From: Iodobacter sp.
GTDB lineage: Bacteria > Pseudomonadota > Gammaproteobacteria > Burkholderiales > Chitinibacteraceae
Length of the DNA: 64,000 bases
Reading direction: 5' to 3'
Assembly: GCF_025352645.1 (NCBI RefSeq)
Contig: NZ_JANXSO010000150.1
Location: 16,220 to 80,219, forward strand
Below, piece after piece: positions 8,741 to 18,125 of this stretch; within the stretch, counting starts at the first letter, position 1, and every line of letters begins with the position of its first letter. Below the pieces are notes generated by a model. The model saw only the letters and a program-made list of their open reading frames with translations. It was not told the origin of the DNA and ran no database searches. Both the position numbers and the translations under genes were made by a program.

Positions 8741-9321
8741 GGCAGGGTATAAATCCTTTCAACGCTGCTGTTATCACTGAGGATGAGCTTGATTTTTACC
8801 CCACGTGGTGGCGTTTTATTATTACCTGCGGGGGGCCAGCTGGCTTGCCACTGGCTGGCGGTGTCTAAAAAAAACACCTCAAAGCCACGAATATTTTCCA
8901 GCAAACTATGCACCTGTGGCTCCGTCCTTGGGCCTAAATCAAGGGCATCCCACAGCAGCAGCTCTAAGCGGCTATCTTGCAAACGATAAGCCACGTGAAA
9001 AGCATCACGGTTACGATCTAAACGGATCAGCTCTAAAGGTAGATCACTCTTACGCTCCGGCTTATTGGTGCCGCGCAACGCAGGTTGCTCTACCCCGCCC
9101 TGATCTCGCCATGGTCTATCCACCGTTTGGCTGATGTCTTCTTCCATACGATCAAACACGAGGGATAAATCCCGCCAGCGTTTGGCCTCGGCGTCCAGCG
9201 CAGTACGTGTTTGCGCCACAGACTCTAGCCCTTTATAGGAAATCAACGTCACCACACTGAATACCGCCAAAGCGATCAAGATTTCCAGCAGGGTAAAGCC
9301 ATGCTGCTTAGGGTTTGGCAC
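8737..9321 (-). CDS. gspJ: Type II secretion minor pseudopilin GspJ
   Basis: A 194-residue protein with the class III leader MPNPKQHG and the mature N-terminus FTLLEILIALAVFSVVTLISYKGL, including Glu5. Downstream elements such as RWRDLSLVFDRMEEDISQ and LELLLWDALD are typical of GspJ. It forms the pseudopilus tip with GspI and GspK. The gene overlaps gspK and is separated from gspI by 179 bases of repeat-like sequence, although these genes usually abut. Confidence 0.9.
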   Translation of the reverse strand: MPNPKQHGFTLLEILIALAVFSVVTLISYKGLESVAQTRTALDAEAKRWRDLSLVFDRMEEDISQTVDRPWRDQGGVEQPALRGTNKPERKSDLPLELIRLDRNRDAFHVAYRLQDSRLELLLWDALDLGPRTEPQVHSLLENIRGFEVFFLDTASQWQASWPPAGNNKTPPRGVKIKLILSDNSSVERIYTLP

Positions 9322-9441
9322 TAACCGCTCACTTTAAATACGAGAAGAAAAAAACATTTATCCATAGGTATTACACAAGCCAAATCTTGAGCCACAGAGA
9401 ACGCAGAGGGCAATTTCACGAAGGAAAATAAGTAATACCTG

Positions 9442-9481
9442 CTGCTTGCCGCGCCCTGTTCATCATGGGCGCAGCAAGCAG
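9442..9481. repeat. Hairpin in the gspI-gspJ gap
   Basis: Arms 9442-9456 and 9467-9481 (CTGCTTGCCGCGCCC and GGGCGCAGCAAGCAG) pair over 15 bp with one G-T mismatch and a 10-base loop. The right arm plus its flank (GGCGCAGCAAGCAG then TGCCCCTAC) recurs at 52899-52930. Just upstream (9390-9425) is a degraded CACAGAGAACGCAGAG-type repeat. The hairpin could reduce expression of gspJ and gspK relative to gspF-I. Confidence 0.55.
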
Positions 9482-9500
9482 TGCCCCTACAGCTACACTA

Positions 9501-9872
9501 TCAATGCGGCACATGGGCCAGATAGCTCACCAGCGTCGCCAGGGCATGTTGATTATCATCGCTACTAAATACTTTTATTTCGACGCGGCGAAAGCTGCGA
9601 TTGGGCGAGCCGCCCGTTTCTACTCGCCAGACAAAATCCATCCCCGCTTGCGACTCTTTGCCCTCGGTAGAGCCAATATCAGGCCATGCACCCAGTGCCG
9701 CCAACTCGTTTAAGCGGTTTTGTGCCACCCAGCCCGCTGCGGTGCGGCTTTTTAACTCGATGGCGTTATTGGTGCTAGATAAAGTGACTTTCATTGCCGC
9801 GCCCATGGCAATGGCAATCACGGCCAACGCCACCAACACTTCAATTAAGGTAAAACCTAGGCGCTTACGCAT
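9501..9872 (-). CDS. gspI: Type II secretion minor pseudopilin GspI
   Basis: A 123-residue protein beginning MRKRLG then FTLIEVLVALAVIAIAMGAAMKV, a prepilin signal with Glu5. The region AAGWVAQNRLNELAALGAWPDIG and the motif FVWRVE are typical of GspI, which starts assembly of the pseudopilus tip. The start overlaps the end of gspH by eight bases, consistent with one operon. Downstream of it on the minus strand lies the unusual gap before gspJ. Confidence 0.9.
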   Translation of the reverse strand: MRKRLGFTLIEVLVALAVIAIAMGAAMKVTLSSTNNAIELKSRTAAGWVAQNRLNELAALGAWPDIGSTEGKESQAGMDFVWRVETGGSPNRSFRRVEIKVFSSDDNQHALATLVSYLAHVPH

Positions 9873-10365
9873 GCGGCATCACGGCAGCGGGCGCAGAAGC
9901 ATCGGCTTGGCGTACTTCAACCCGCCCCATCACATCGCCAATTAAATCTAAGCGGCTATTATTTAAACGCAGCTGCAAAGTAAATGGCGCATTCACACCA
10001 GAAGGCTCAAACACTAAACGCTCACCTAAGCGCCGCTCGCGCAAGTTAACAGAAAACCCATCCACCCTGACCTCTTCTAACACTCGAGGATTAAGCAAAT
10101 CGTGCGCCGCAATGGATTGCCAATTGTTCTGCGCATCTTGCAGCCAAAATTGATAGCCTTGGCCATCGGATGACCAAGCAATTGCCTGCCCACTCGTAAT
10201 CGCCTCATCGCGTGCCGATTCAAACAATGCAGCAAGGCGGCTGGCTTCACGCTCCACTCTTTGCCCATCGGATAAATCCAAACGCACCACGGCCAAGCCC
10301 ATGATGACGCCAATAATAGCGAGCACCACGAGGATTTCAATCAAGGTAAAGCCTTGGTGGCGCAT
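9865..10365 (-). CDS. gspH: Type II secretion minor pseudopilin GspH
   Basis: The start at 10365 gives MRHQG then [24 protein letters not shown], a canonical prepilin leader, and a 166-residue protein. Its ATG overlaps the gspG stop as TAATG, so translation is probably coupled; an upstream in-frame start at 10377 is less likely. The body has GspH-type features (ASRLAALFESARDEAITSGQAIAW, FEPSGVNAPFTLQL). It sits below the tip complex in the pseudopilus. Confidence 0.88.
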   Translation of the reverse strand: MRHQGFTLIEILVVLAIIGVIMGLAVVRLDLSDGQRVEREASRLAALFESARDEAITSGQAIAWSSDGQGYQFWLQDAQNNWQSIAAHDLLNPRVLEEVRVDGFSVNLRERRLGERLVFEPSGVNAPFTLQLRLNNSRLDLIGDVMGRVEVRQADASAPAAVMPHA

Positions 10366-10790
10366 TAATTGTCCCAAGAACCAATATCCGCATCCGTACC
10401 TTCGCCGCCTTGCTGGCCATCGGCACCGTAGCTCATCACATCAATTTCGCCTTTAATACCTGGGCTTAAAAATAGATAATCCCCACCCCAAGGATCTTTA
10501 GGCAGCTTTTCTAAATAACCGCCGGTTTTCCAATTATTAGGCAAAGGCGCGGCGCTTGGTTTCTCTACCAAGGCTTTTAAACCCTGCTCGGTGCTTGGGT
10601 AACGGCCGTTATCCAGCTTATATAATTTTAAAGCCTGCACAATCGAGCGAATATCTTGCTTAGCCGCCACCACTCGTGCTTCATTGGGCCGATTCATAAT
10701 CTTAGGCACCACCAAAGCCCCCAAAATAGCCAAAATGGTAATCACCACTAAGATTTCAATTAAGGTAAAACCGCTTTGTATTTTTTTCAT
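10365..10790 (-). CDS. gspG: Type II secretion major pseudopilin GspG
   Basis: The ATG at 10790 is chosen because it gives MKKIQSG then [22 protein letters not shown] and is preceded by AAGGGG; the mature protein would be about 134 residues. The hallmarks of GspG are present: [50 protein letters not shown], and a C-terminal acidic loop for calcium ([20 protein letters not shown]). GspG polymerises as the main pseudopilus subunit. It follows gspF after 112 bases that contain a short inverted repeat (ACACGAACAAA / TTTGTTCGTGT). Confidence 0.93.
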   Translation of the reverse strand: MKKIQSGFTLIEILVVITILAILGALVVPKIMNRPNEARVVAAKQDIRSIVQALKLYKLDNGRYPSTEQGLKALVEKPSAAPLPNNWKTGGYLEKLPKDPWGGDYLFLSPGIKGEIDVMSYGADGQQGGEGTDADIGSWDN

Positions 10791-10902
10791 TTTTAAATGC
10801 ACCCCTTTAAAAAATAGATTGTCCACGAAAAGCACCAAGTACACGAACAAAAAAACCCATCATTTCAACCGAGTTTGTTCGTGTTTTCCGTAGATAAAGA
10901 AA

Positions 10903-12099
10903 TTATTTAACCAATTGATTCATTTCAAATACTGGCAATAAAATCGCCAATACAATCACTAAAACCACGCCACCCATTAATAAAACCATTAAGGGGCCAA
11001 GCAAGCCGGTAAAGGTTGAAACACGGTTTTCTAATTCTTGCGTTTGCTGCGCGGCGGCTTTTTCTAGCATATGCTCTAGCCGCCCTGTAGCCTCGCCACT
11101 GCCAATCAAATGAATCAGCACGGGCGGAAACATTTTGCTGACGGCCAGTGCTCTAGATAAGGTCATCCCTTCGCGCACTTGCTTTGCCGCTTCAGCCACT
11201 GCATCCCTCAGCGGTAAGCTGCCCAACACACCGCTTACGGCCTGCATGGCGTTCAATAGGGGTACGCCGCTGCCAACCAAGATGGCTAAGGTCGACGCTA
11301 ATTGTGCGGTATTGGCGGTGCGCTCAAAGCGTCCAATCAGCGGCAGCTTTAAACGCCAAGCATCAAACTGCCGACGCACTGCTGGTTTTTTTAAAGCATG
11401 CCAGCCAGCAGCACTGGCTATACCAAAGAGCGTAAAGAATATCAGCCCCCAATCCCGCACAAAGGAGCTAGCCCACAGCAGCAAGCGCGTGAGCAAGGGC
11501 AGCGTTTGCTTGGCGCTTTGAAACACCGTCACCATCTGCGGCACCACCCAAGTCAGCAGCCCCACAATAACCAGTGCCGAAACAAACATCACAACGGCGG
11601 GGTAAATAAACGCCAAGCCTACTTTAGACGCCAAAGACGCACGCGATTCCAAATAATCGGCCAAACGCTGCATCACCGCAGCCGCCTTACCGGACTCCTC
11701 CCCTGCACTGACAATGGTGCGATACAACTCTGGAAACACTCTTGGGTGGCGCGATAAAGCTTGCGATAGCGATGAGCCCGCTAAAATTTCGCTACGCAGC
11801 GCGGCGACTAGCTGCTTTTCGCGCTCAACTTCGCTTTGCTCTATCAGCACAGATAGCGCTTGCTCAATCGGCAAGCCCGCATCCAGTAAAGTAGCGAGCT
11901 GACGAGTCAGCAAAGAGAGCTTAGCTGTACCCAGCCCACGCTCGCCTTTTGCCCCATTAGAGGCAATCTCTTCTAGATCAGAAACCCACAAGCCCTGTTG
12001 GCGCAGCATACCCTTAGCCAAACGGGAGGTTTCAGCTTCAACCACACCGCGCGCAGCCTTGCCGCTCTCGTTCACTGCACGGTAGCGAAAAGCCGTCAT
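10903..12099 (-). CDS. gspF: Type II secretion inner-membrane platform protein GspF
   Basis: A 398-residue protein of normal family length with the GspF/PilC duplicated architecture: two homologous cytoplasmic helical domains (roughly residues 65-190 and 265-390) separated by membrane segments around residues 165-190, 215-235 and 370-393. The start MTAFRYRAVNESGKAARGVVEAET is typical. The hydrophobic C-terminus LLGPLMVLLMGGVVLVIVLAILLPVFEMN matches the family. It is the first gene of this partial cluster; gspE and gspD, usual neighbours, are not upstream, so the secretion genes are split between loci. Confidence 0.92.
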   Translation of the reverse strand: MTAFRYRAVNESGKAARGVVEAETSRLAKGMLRQQGLWVSDLEEIASNGAKGERGLGTAKLSLLTRQLATLLDAGLPIEQALSVLIEQSEVEREKQLVAALRSEILAGSSLSQALSRHPRVFPELYRTIVSAGEESGKAAAVMQRLADYLESRASLASKVGLAFIYPAVVMFVSALVIVGLLTWVVPQMVTVFQSAKQTLPLLTRLLLWASSFVRDWGLIFFTLFGIASAAGWHALKKPAVRRQFDAWRLKLPLIGRFERTANTAQLASTLAILVGSGVPLLNAMQAVSGVLGSLPLRDAVAEAAKQVREGMTLSRALAVSKMFPPVLIHLIGSGEATGRLEHMLEKAAAQQTQELENRVSTFTGLLGPLMVLLMGGVVLVIVLAILLPVFEMNQLVK

Positions 12100-12272
12100 A
12101 GCAAAAATCCTATAAACCTAATTGAGTGAACTGGAGTGAGCATTTATTGTTATTTTAAAAGGCACTAAATAGAAAATTAAACCATATAGATAAAAGCAGA
12201 ATTTATGTATTGAAACAAAGCACTAAACTTATTCCCAACACATTAATTCTGCCCTTCTTTAACGCCGTCTAA

Positions 12273-13124
12273 TCAAGAAAAAATCACTGTTTTCTTAGAA
12301 TAAACCAGAATGCGATTTTCCAAATGAGCACGTACCGCGCGGGAAAGCACCATTCTTTCTAAATCACGCCCTTTGCGTATCAACATATCAACGTCATCAC
12401 GATGCGAAATACGCATCACATCTTGCTCGATAATTGGCCCATCATCCAATACTTCAGTTACATAATGACTGGTTGCCCCAATTAACTTCACCCCACGAGC
12501 AAATGCACGATGATAAGGCTTTGCACCTTCAAATGCCGGCAAGAATGAATGATGAATATTAATCACTCGCTGCGGATATGCTGCAGTAAATTCATGGCTT
12601 AATACCTGCATATAGCGAGCAAGCACAATTAAATCAATTTGATTGGCTTCCAGCAAGGCACGCTGAGCTTGTTCAGATTCAACTTTATTATCTTTATTCA
12701 CACTAATCACATGAAAAGGAATGCCGTAGTAATCTGCCAAACCTCGGCAATCTTCATGATTAGAAATAATCAAAGGAATATCACAGCGTAACTCACCGCC
12801 TTTATGCCTATGCAATAAATCAACCAAGCAGTGATCATATTTAGACACAAAAATGGCGACTTTGGGGCGGCAAGCCGATAGAGCCACCGACCAGGTCATT
12901 TGAAAGCGATCTGCAATAGGCTGAAATGCGGGTTCAAACGCGCTCATATCTAAAGTAAAGTCAGTAACATCCCACTCTACACGCATCAGAAACAGGCTTT
13001 CTGTTTCATCTTGATGCTGATCAGCGTGAACAATATTGGCGTTATAGGTATACAAAAAATTGGCGATTGCTGCGGATAAACCTTTTCGATCTGGACAACT
13101 AATCAGTAGTGTTGCGGTATTCAT
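12273..13124 (-). CDS. purU: Formyltetrahydrofolate deformylase
   Basis: A 283-residue enzyme hydrolysing 10-formyl-THF to formate and THF. An N-terminal ACT domain (residues 4-80, TLLISCPDRKGLSAAIANFLY) is followed by a formyltransferase-like catalytic domain with VSKYDHCLVDLLHR, IISNHEDC, LARYMQVLS and INIHHSFLPAFEGAKPYHRAFARGVKLIGATSHY. The His in INIHHS and an Asp in the DDGPIIEQD segment fit the catalytic residues. Length and order are normal. It is a separate unit downstream of the small hypothetical gene on the same strand. Confidence 0.93.
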   Translation of the reverse strand: MNTATLLISCPDRKGLSAAIANFLYTYNANIVHADQHQDETESLFLMRVEWDVTDFTLDMSAFEPAFQPIADRFQMTWSVALSACRPKVAIFVSKYDHCLVDLLHRHKGGELRCDIPLIISNHEDCRGLADYYGIPFHVISVNKDNKVESEQAQRALLEANQIDLIVLARYMQVLSHEFTAAYPQRVINIHHSFLPAFEGAKPYHRAFARGVKLIGATSHYVTEVLDDGPIIEQDVMRISHRDDVDMLIRKGRDLERMVLSRAVRAHLENRILVYSKKTVIFS

Positions 13125-13215
13125 TCAGTGACTCAAGTAAAATCTATTACTAATTCTAACAGTAACCCTCGCCTTAAAACATCACCCCGTTCCATTGCGA
13201 GGCGATGTAAATCAA

Positions 13216-13569
13216 CTAAAACATAGCTAAACGCTTTTTTTGCTCTTCTCGGCAAAGCGCAGCTCTTGATTTTCCTGCATTTAGCAGTTGCTCAAATGGG
13301 GCACTAAAGCCATGTTTAGGTATTTTTGCCCGCCAAAACAAACCATCACTCGGGGTTTCTATCAGTGAAAATGGATAGTCAAACATTGCGGCATAAATCG
13401 CCATACCCACGCCAGCAATACGAGCGGGGTTGAAAGATTGACCATCTGGCCCCATCATCTCGTGATCGATTGCCCTAAAGATAATGGCAATGGTTTCTTC
13501 TGCGGTCATTTCATCTAAAATAGCCATACGCGCCGCAGCAAGTAAAATCTCTTCGTGAATCAAGTCCAT
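13216..13569 (-). CDS. Hypothetical protein, 117 residues
   Basis: Not recognised. The ATG at 13569 has a strong GGGGGAG Shine-Dalgarno and is preferred over an upstream in-frame start at 13644, which lies among sequence shared with the divergent trmL 5' region. The protein is soluble, begins with an acidic helical segment (MDLIHEEILLAAARMAILDEMTAEE), has a central FNPARIAGVGMAIYAAM stretch and a basic C-terminus (CREEQKKRLAMF). No signal peptide or membrane segment is seen. It is transcribed divergently from trmL with about 90 bases between the starts. Confidence 0.55.
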   Translation of the reverse strand: MDLIHEEILLAAARMAILDEMTAEETIAIIFRAIDHEMMGPDGQSFNPARIAGVGMAIYAAMFDYPFSLIETPSDGLFWRAKIPKHGFSAPFEQLLNAGKSRAALCREEQKKRLAMF

Positions 13570-13659
13570 CGCTCCCCCAGAAAAAACAACATATTCTTTA
13601 TTCTGGGTTTCTATTTGTTTAATACAAGGCGTTTCGCCTGCCACCGATCAGCTTACTCT

Positions 13660-14124
13660 ATGTTCCATATCGTACTATTTCAGCCAGAAATCCCGCCTAA
13701 TACCGGCAATGTAATCCGCCTTGCCGCAAATGCAGGCTGCTGCTTACATTTAGTTAAACCCCTTGGCTTTGAGCTTGAAGATAAGCGCATGCGCCGTGCA
13801 GGCTTGGATTACCACGAGTTTTCTACCATGAAGATTCATGAATCATGGGCAGAATGCAAGCAAGCCTTAGAGGGCCATCGCTTGTTTGCCATGACCACCA
13901 AAGGCTCAACACGGCACGACCGCATTGTGTATGAAAAAGATGACGTTTTTGTGTTTGGCCCAGAAACCCGCGGCCTACCAGAAGAAATCCGTGCAGAATT
14001 TGCCGCCGATCGGCGCATCCGCCTACCAATGATGCCGGACAACCGCAGCTTAAACCTATCCAATGCGGTGGCGATTACCGTGTTTGAAGCATGGCGACAA
14101 ATGGATTTTGCTGGGGCTTTATAA
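13660..14124 (+). CDS. trmL: tRNA (cytidine/uridine-34 2'-O-)-methyltransferase
   Basis: A 154-residue SPOUT methyltransferase. The ATG at 13660 gives the characteristic N-terminus MFHIVLFQPEIPPNTGNVIRLAAN. Motif 2 (FVFGPETRGLPEE) and motif 3 (RIRLPMMPDNRSLNLSNAVAITVFEAWRQ), which make the trefoil-knot SAM site, are complete. TrmL methylates the wobble base of tRNA-Leu isoacceptors. Length matches E. coli TrmL (157). The gene stands alone, convergent with oppF across a strong palindrome. Confidence 0.93.
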   Translation: MFHIVLFQPEIPPNTGNVIRLAANAGCCLHLVKPLGFELEDKRMRRAGLDYHEFSTMKIHESWAECKQALEGHRLFAMTTKGSTRHDRIVYEKDDVFVFGPETRGLPEEIRAEFAADRRIRLPMMPDNRSLNLSNAVAITVFEAWRQMDFAGAL

Positions 14125-14143
14125 ACTTAGGGGTACAAAATAG

Positions 14144-14167
14144 AGGGGCACGGCATGCCGTGCCCCT
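14144..14167. terminator. Perfect 24-bp palindrome between trmL and oppF
   Basis: Arms AGGGGCACGGCA (14144-14155) and TGCCGTGCCCCT (14156-14167) are perfectly complementary. It lies in the 53-base gap between convergent trmL and oppF and can serve both as a hairpin terminator, although the downstream T tracts are weak. The sequence style (GGGGCACGGC/GCCGTGCCCC) suggests a REP-like unit. Confidence 0.6.
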
Positions 14168-14177
14168 GCCTAAAAAA

Positions 14178-15167
14178 CTACGCTAATAAACATGCCGCCT
14201 GTGTGACTGGGCTTAATTCACGCAATTTTGGTACTTTATCCGCACACTGCGATTCAGCCTTGGGGCAGCGGGTTCTAAACACGCAGCCTGATGGCGGATT
14301 AATCGGGCTAGGCAAATCACCTTGCAAGATTTGAATCACCTTGGTTTTTTCGCGCTCAGGGTCAGGAATAGGGATCGCGGATAGCAGTGCTTGGGTATAA
14401 GGATGGCTTGGGTTTGCGTACAGTGCGGCTTTTTTAGCCAGCTCCATTTCGTGGCCCAAATACATCACCAAAATACGATCGCTAATATGCTTCACCACGG
14501 CTAAATCGTGAGCAATAAAGATCAGCGCCATGCCCATTTCACGCTGCAATTCTTTCAGTAAATTTACAATTTGAGCTTGAATCGATACATCAAGCGCAGA
14601 AACCGGCTCATCACACACAATCAGCTTAGGCTTCATAATTAGCGCACGGGCGATGCCGATACGCTGGCACTGCCCACCTGAAAACTCATGCGGATAGCGG
14701 TTAATTTGCTGCTCACGCAAACCCACACGCACCATAATCGCTTTTACTTGGGCCATTACTTCAGCTTCAGCGATATCTGGGTAATGCGTTTTTAGCGGCT
14801 CAGCAATAATTTGCGCTACCGTCATACGTGGGTTTAAAGATGCCAGCGGATCCTGAAAGATCATTTGGATATCTTTACGCGCATCTAACCACTCGCTACT
14901 ACTGGCACCACTCATTTCCTTACCCATCCAAACGATGCTACCGCTGGTGGCAGGGATTAAGTTAAGCACTGCGCGGGCCAAGGTTGACTTACCACAGCCT
15001 GACTCGCCCACCACACCAAGGGTTTCACCTGCGTATAAATCCAGCGATACACCATCCACAGCCTTGAGCTGCTTGCTGGCTTGCCAAGGCCATTTCACGC
15101 CCTGACGCACCGAGAAATGTACTTTCAAATCACGAATAGATAGGATAGGTTGACGTGTTTCAGACAT
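14178..15167 (-). CDS. oppF: Oligopeptide ABC transporter ATP-binding protein OppF
   Basis: A 329-residue ATPase. The start at 15167 ([18 protein letters not shown]) overlaps the oppD stop by eight bases; the longer frame upstream lies inside oppD. Walker A is GESGCGKST, the Q-loop [12 protein letters not shown], the signature [15 protein letters not shown], Walker [13 protein letters not shown], and the switch His AHD. The C-terminal oligopeptide-transporter domain has the Cys motif [14 protein letters not shown] that in this family can bind an iron-sulfur cluster. It pairs with OppD to power peptide import. Confidence 0.92.
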   Translation of the reverse strand: MSETRQPILSIRDLKVHFSVRQGVKWPWQASKQLKAVDGVSLDLYAGETLGVVGESGCGKSTLARAVLNLIPATSGSIVWMGKEMSGASSSEWLDARKDIQMIFQDPLASLNPRMTVAQIIAEPLKTHYPDIAEAEVMAQVKAIMVRVGLREQQINRYPHEFSGGQCQRIGIARALIMKPKLIVCDEPVSALDVSIQAQIVNLLKELQREMGMALIFIAHDLAVVKHISDRILVMYLGHEMELAKKAALYANPSHPYTQALLSAIPIPDPEREKTKVIQILQGDLPSPINPPSGCVFRTRCPKAESQCADKVPKLRELSPVTQAACLLA

Positions 15168-16152
15168 GAGCCGCCTCCAACGTTGTTTCAGCCACCGGCT
15201 TATGGCAAGCACGCAATACACCCCCCGCAGTAACGGGCAGCAGCAAAGGCAATTCTGTATGGCAACGAGCAAATGCATGCACGCAGCGCTCGCTAAACGG
15301 ACAGCCCGGCGGCATGTGTGCCATATTCGGTGGATTACCCGGAATGGAGATCAAGCTTTCATTATCGTCATGATCTAGGCGCGGCAATGCCCCCAGCAAA
15401 CCAATCGTGTACGGGTGCGTAGCATGGTAGAAAATATCGCTAGCATTGCCCTGCTCCATCACTCGGCCACCGTACATCACCAGCACTTTTTCGCAAAGGC
15501 CAGCAACCACGCCTAGATCATGGGTAATCATCACGATACCGGTGCCAAAATCACGCTGCAGGTCTTTTAATAGTGCAATAATTTGTGCTTGCACGGTTAC
15601 ATCTAAGGCTGTCGTTGGCTCGTCCGCAATCAATAGCTCTGGCTCGCACAATAGTGCCATTGCAATCATCACCCGCTGGCGCATCCCCCCCGAAAACTCG
15701 TGCGGATACATCATCACGCGCCGAGCCGCTTCAGGGATTTTTACTGCATCAAGCAACTCAATCGAGCGTTTTTTAGCATCACGGCGGCTCATGCCCTTGT
15801 GCAATTCCAGCACTTCGGTCATTTGACGCTCAACGGTAAGGTAAGGGTTCAAAGACGTCATTGGGTCTTGAAAAATCATCGCTACCCGATTACCACGAAT
15901 TTTATTAAGCTGCTGCGCTGGCAACTTAAGCAAATCTTGCCCATCAAACACCGCGCTGCCTTGGGTTTTACCATTTTTGGCTAATAAACCCATTAAGGCC
16001 AAAACGGTCTGGCTTTTACCCGAGCCAGATTCGCCCACAATACCTAGCGTTTCACCACGATTTAACTCAAACGACACGCCATTCACTGCGCTTACCGAAC
16101 CATCATTGGTAGCAAACTGCACACCTAAATCTTTTACGGATAACAAACTCAT
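15160..16152 (-). CDS. oppD: Oligopeptide ABC transporter ATP-binding protein OppD
   Basis: A 330-residue ATPase with Walker [11 protein letters not shown]-loop [10 protein letters not shown], signature [15 protein letters not shown], Walker [13 protein letters not shown] and the C-terminal CPFSERC cluster. The start [13 protein letters not shown] has a GAGGGG Shine-Dalgarno. The first 16 bases (16139-16154 region) are duplicated 41 bases upstream, creating a short leader frame whose TGA overlaps this ATG. It forms a heterodimer with OppF. Confidence 0.92.
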   Translation of the reverse strand: MSLLSVKDLGVQFATNDGSVSAVNGVSFELNRGETLGIVGESGSGKSQTVLALMGLLAKNGKTQGSAVFDGQDLLKLPAQQLNKIRGNRVAMIFQDPMTSLNPYLTVERQMTEVLELHKGMSRRDAKKRSIELLDAVKIPEAARRVMMYPHEFSGGMRQRVMIAMALLCEPELLIADEPTTALDVTVQAQIIALLKDLQRDFGTGIVMITHDLGVVAGLCEKVLVMYGGRVMEQGNASDIFYHATHPYTIGLLGALPRLDHDDNESLISIPGNPPNMAHMPPGCPFSERCVHAFARCHTELPLLLPVTAGGVLRACHKPVAETTLEAAHV

Positions 16153-16193
16153 GACTCGCCCCTCGCCACAACTAATACTGATAACAAACTCAT
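16149..16193 (-). CDS. Possible 14-codon leader peptide upstream of oppD
   Basis: A 16-bp direct repeat (16139-16154 and 16180-16195) duplicates the start of oppD. The upstream copy opens a frame reading [14 protein letters not shown] that ends in TGA overlapping the oppD ATG (ATGA). AAGGA lies about 10 bases upstream of its ATG, next to the oppC stop. If translated, it would couple oppD translation to oppC. No protein evidence is available; it could be a by-product of a small duplication. Confidence 0.35.
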   Translation of the reverse strand: MSLLSVLVVARGES

Positions 16194-16205
16194 GATGAGG
16201 CTTCC

Positions 16206-17105
16206 TTAGCGGTCTTTCGGGTCAAGCGCATCACGCATGCCATCACCGATATAATTGGCACAATACAAAGTGGTAGATAACAAAGCCGCAGGGAACAGCA
16301 GCAACCACGAGGTGGTTTCCATCACACTTGCACCATCATGAATCAATACGCCCCAGCTGGTCATAGGCTCTTGAATACCTAAACCCAGAAATGACAATAC
16401 AGACTCAGTAAGAATAACGCCAGGCACCGTTACCGTAGTGTAAATCACCACAATACCCAGCAAATTTGGCACCACATGACGAAAAATAATTTTCCATGTT
16501 GGTACGCCAATTGCATGCGCAGCTTCAATATATTCTTTGGACTTAATCGCCAATGTTTGTCCACGCACCACCCGTGCCATATCCATCCAGCCAAATACGG
16601 TAATGGTTAACACGACCAAATAGAATTCACGCCCTAATAATGTCACCATTAAAATAGCGATCAATAAATAAGGAATGGCGTACATCATATCGACAATACG
16701 CATCATCACCGAATCAACCTTACCCCCCAAAAAACCAGCCGTAGCACCCCATATTACGCCAATAGCTACGGAGGTTAATGTGGCCAGCACGCCAATCATC
16801 AGCGAAATACGCCCGCCAATTAAACTGCGCACCAATAAATCACGCCCTAATTCATCGGTGCCGAATAAATGCCAATTTTGAAGTGTTGGGGCCAAACCCA
16901 TGGCACCAAAATCCGTATCTTCATAAGAGTTAGGCAATACAAATGGCCCCAAAATACAGGCTGCCGTGATAATCAGTAAGATAATCGCGCTGATTACTGC
17001 GGCTTTATTCTTAAAGAAGCGACGACGCGCATCCGCCCACGGGCTACGCCCTTCCACCGGCAGACTTTCTAAAGCTGCGGCGAGTTTTTTATTTCGAAAC
17101 AACAT
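16206..17105 (-). CDS. oppC: Oligopeptide ABC transporter permease OppC
   Basis: A 299-residue permease starting [33 protein letters not shown] with a GAGG Shine-Dalgarno. An N-terminal membrane segment (about residues 36-57) precedes the periplasmic loop ending [22 protein letters not shown], and the permease core carries the EAA-type loop [21 protein letters not shown]. Five further membrane segments follow. Length is normal. It is placed between oppB and oppD in the operon. Confidence 0.92.
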   Translation of the reverse strand: MLFRNKKLAAALESLPVEGRSPWADARRRFFKNKAAVISAIILLIITAACILGPFVLPNSYEDTDFGAMGLAPTLQNWHLFGTDELGRDLLVRSLIGGRISLMIGVLATLTSVAIGVIWGATAGFLGGKVDSVMMRIVDMMYAIPYLLIAILMVTLLGREFYLVVLTITVFGWMDMARVVRGQTLAIKSKEYIEAAHAIGVPTWKIIFRHVVPNLLGIVVIYTTVTVPGVILTESVLSFLGLGIQEPMTSWGVLIHDGASVMETTSWLLLFPAALLSTTLYCANYIGDGMRDALDPKDR

Positions 17106-17119
17106 GACAACCTCGCCTA

Positions 17120-18040
17120 TTAATAACGAATTTTTGGATCAAGTAGCGCGTAGGCTAAATCAACCAATAAGTTAAGCAATACCGCAACCACGGTAACCAA
17201 AACAACCAAACCCAACACCAAGGTGTAATCTCGATTACTTGCGCCATTCACAATCAATTTACCAATCCCAGGCAAAGAGAATACCGATTCAGTCACAACC
17301 GCAGCGGTAATCGATGAAATAGCCAAAGGGCCTAAAACAGAAACCACAGGCAGTAACGCAGGTTTTAAAGCATGACGAAATACGATGGTTTTTAAAGGCA
17401 AACCTTTAGCACGGGCGGTACGAATAAAATTGCTACTCATTACTTCAATCAAGCTACCCCGCATCACACGCGCAATGGTCGATACATTAATAAAAGTCAG
17501 CAAGGAAAGCGGCAAAATAATAAAGCGTAAATTAAATTCATTCCAGCCACCAGCTGGCAGAATGGGAATCCAAATAGCAAACACCAGAATCAATACCGGC
17601 CCTAAAACAAAAGATGGAATAGTGCTACCAATATTGCCAATTAACATCACAAAATAATCAACAAAACTATTTTGCTTTAGTGCCGCAGTAATACCTAAAC
17701 CGACACCAATAATAATGGAGAGCAAGATAGCTCCACCACCAATAGTCAATGAAACAGGCAGCGCAGCAGCAACAAGGTCATTGACACTCCAATCGGCATA
17801 GCGAAAAGAAGCACCTAGATCACCATGCAATAAACCTTTTAAATAATAGAGATACTGCTGCCAGAGCGGTAAATCTAAGTGATATTTAGCCTGCAGATTA
17901 GCCAGCACAGCCTCTGATACTTTACGCTCTGTATCAAATGGGCCACCGGGTGTTAAATGGAGTAGTAAATAGCAAACGGTAATAACCGCCAGCATAGTAG
18001 GAATCGTCGCCAGAATCCGGCGAAATGTATAAGACCACAT
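17120..18040 (-). CDS. oppB: Oligopeptide ABC transporter permease OppB
   Basis: The ATG at 18040 (MWSYTFRRILATIPTMLAVITVCYLLLHLTPGGPFD) has a GAGGGG Shine-Dalgarno and gives 306 residues, the usual OppB length. The permease core shows TARAKGLPLKTIVFRHALKPALLPV as the EAA-type loop contacting the ATPases, and the C-terminus ends DLAYALLDPKIRY. Six transmembrane segments are expected. A strong hairpin separates it from oppA. Confidence 0.92.
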   Translation of the reverse strand: MWSYTFRRILATIPTMLAVITVCYLLLHLTPGGPFDTERKVSEAVLANLQAKYHLDLPLWQQYLYYLKGLLHGDLGASFRYADWSVNDLVAAALPVSLTIGGGAILLSIIIGVGLGITAALKQNSFVDYFVMLIGNIGSTIPSFVLGPVLILVFAIWIPILPAGGWNEFNLRFIILPLSLLTFINVSTIARVMRGSLIEVMSSNFIRTARAKGLPLKTIVFRHALKPALLPVVSVLGPLAISSITAAVVTESVFSLPGIGKLIVNGASNRDYTLVLGLVVLVTVVAVLLNLLVDLAYALLDPKIRY

Positions 18041-18125
18041 AATGCATCCCCTCTCGTTTGTTACGTAGGCAACAAACATCGTATAGGCGGGCCACTCTAT
18101 GGCAGCCCTGCTTATACAAAACAAC

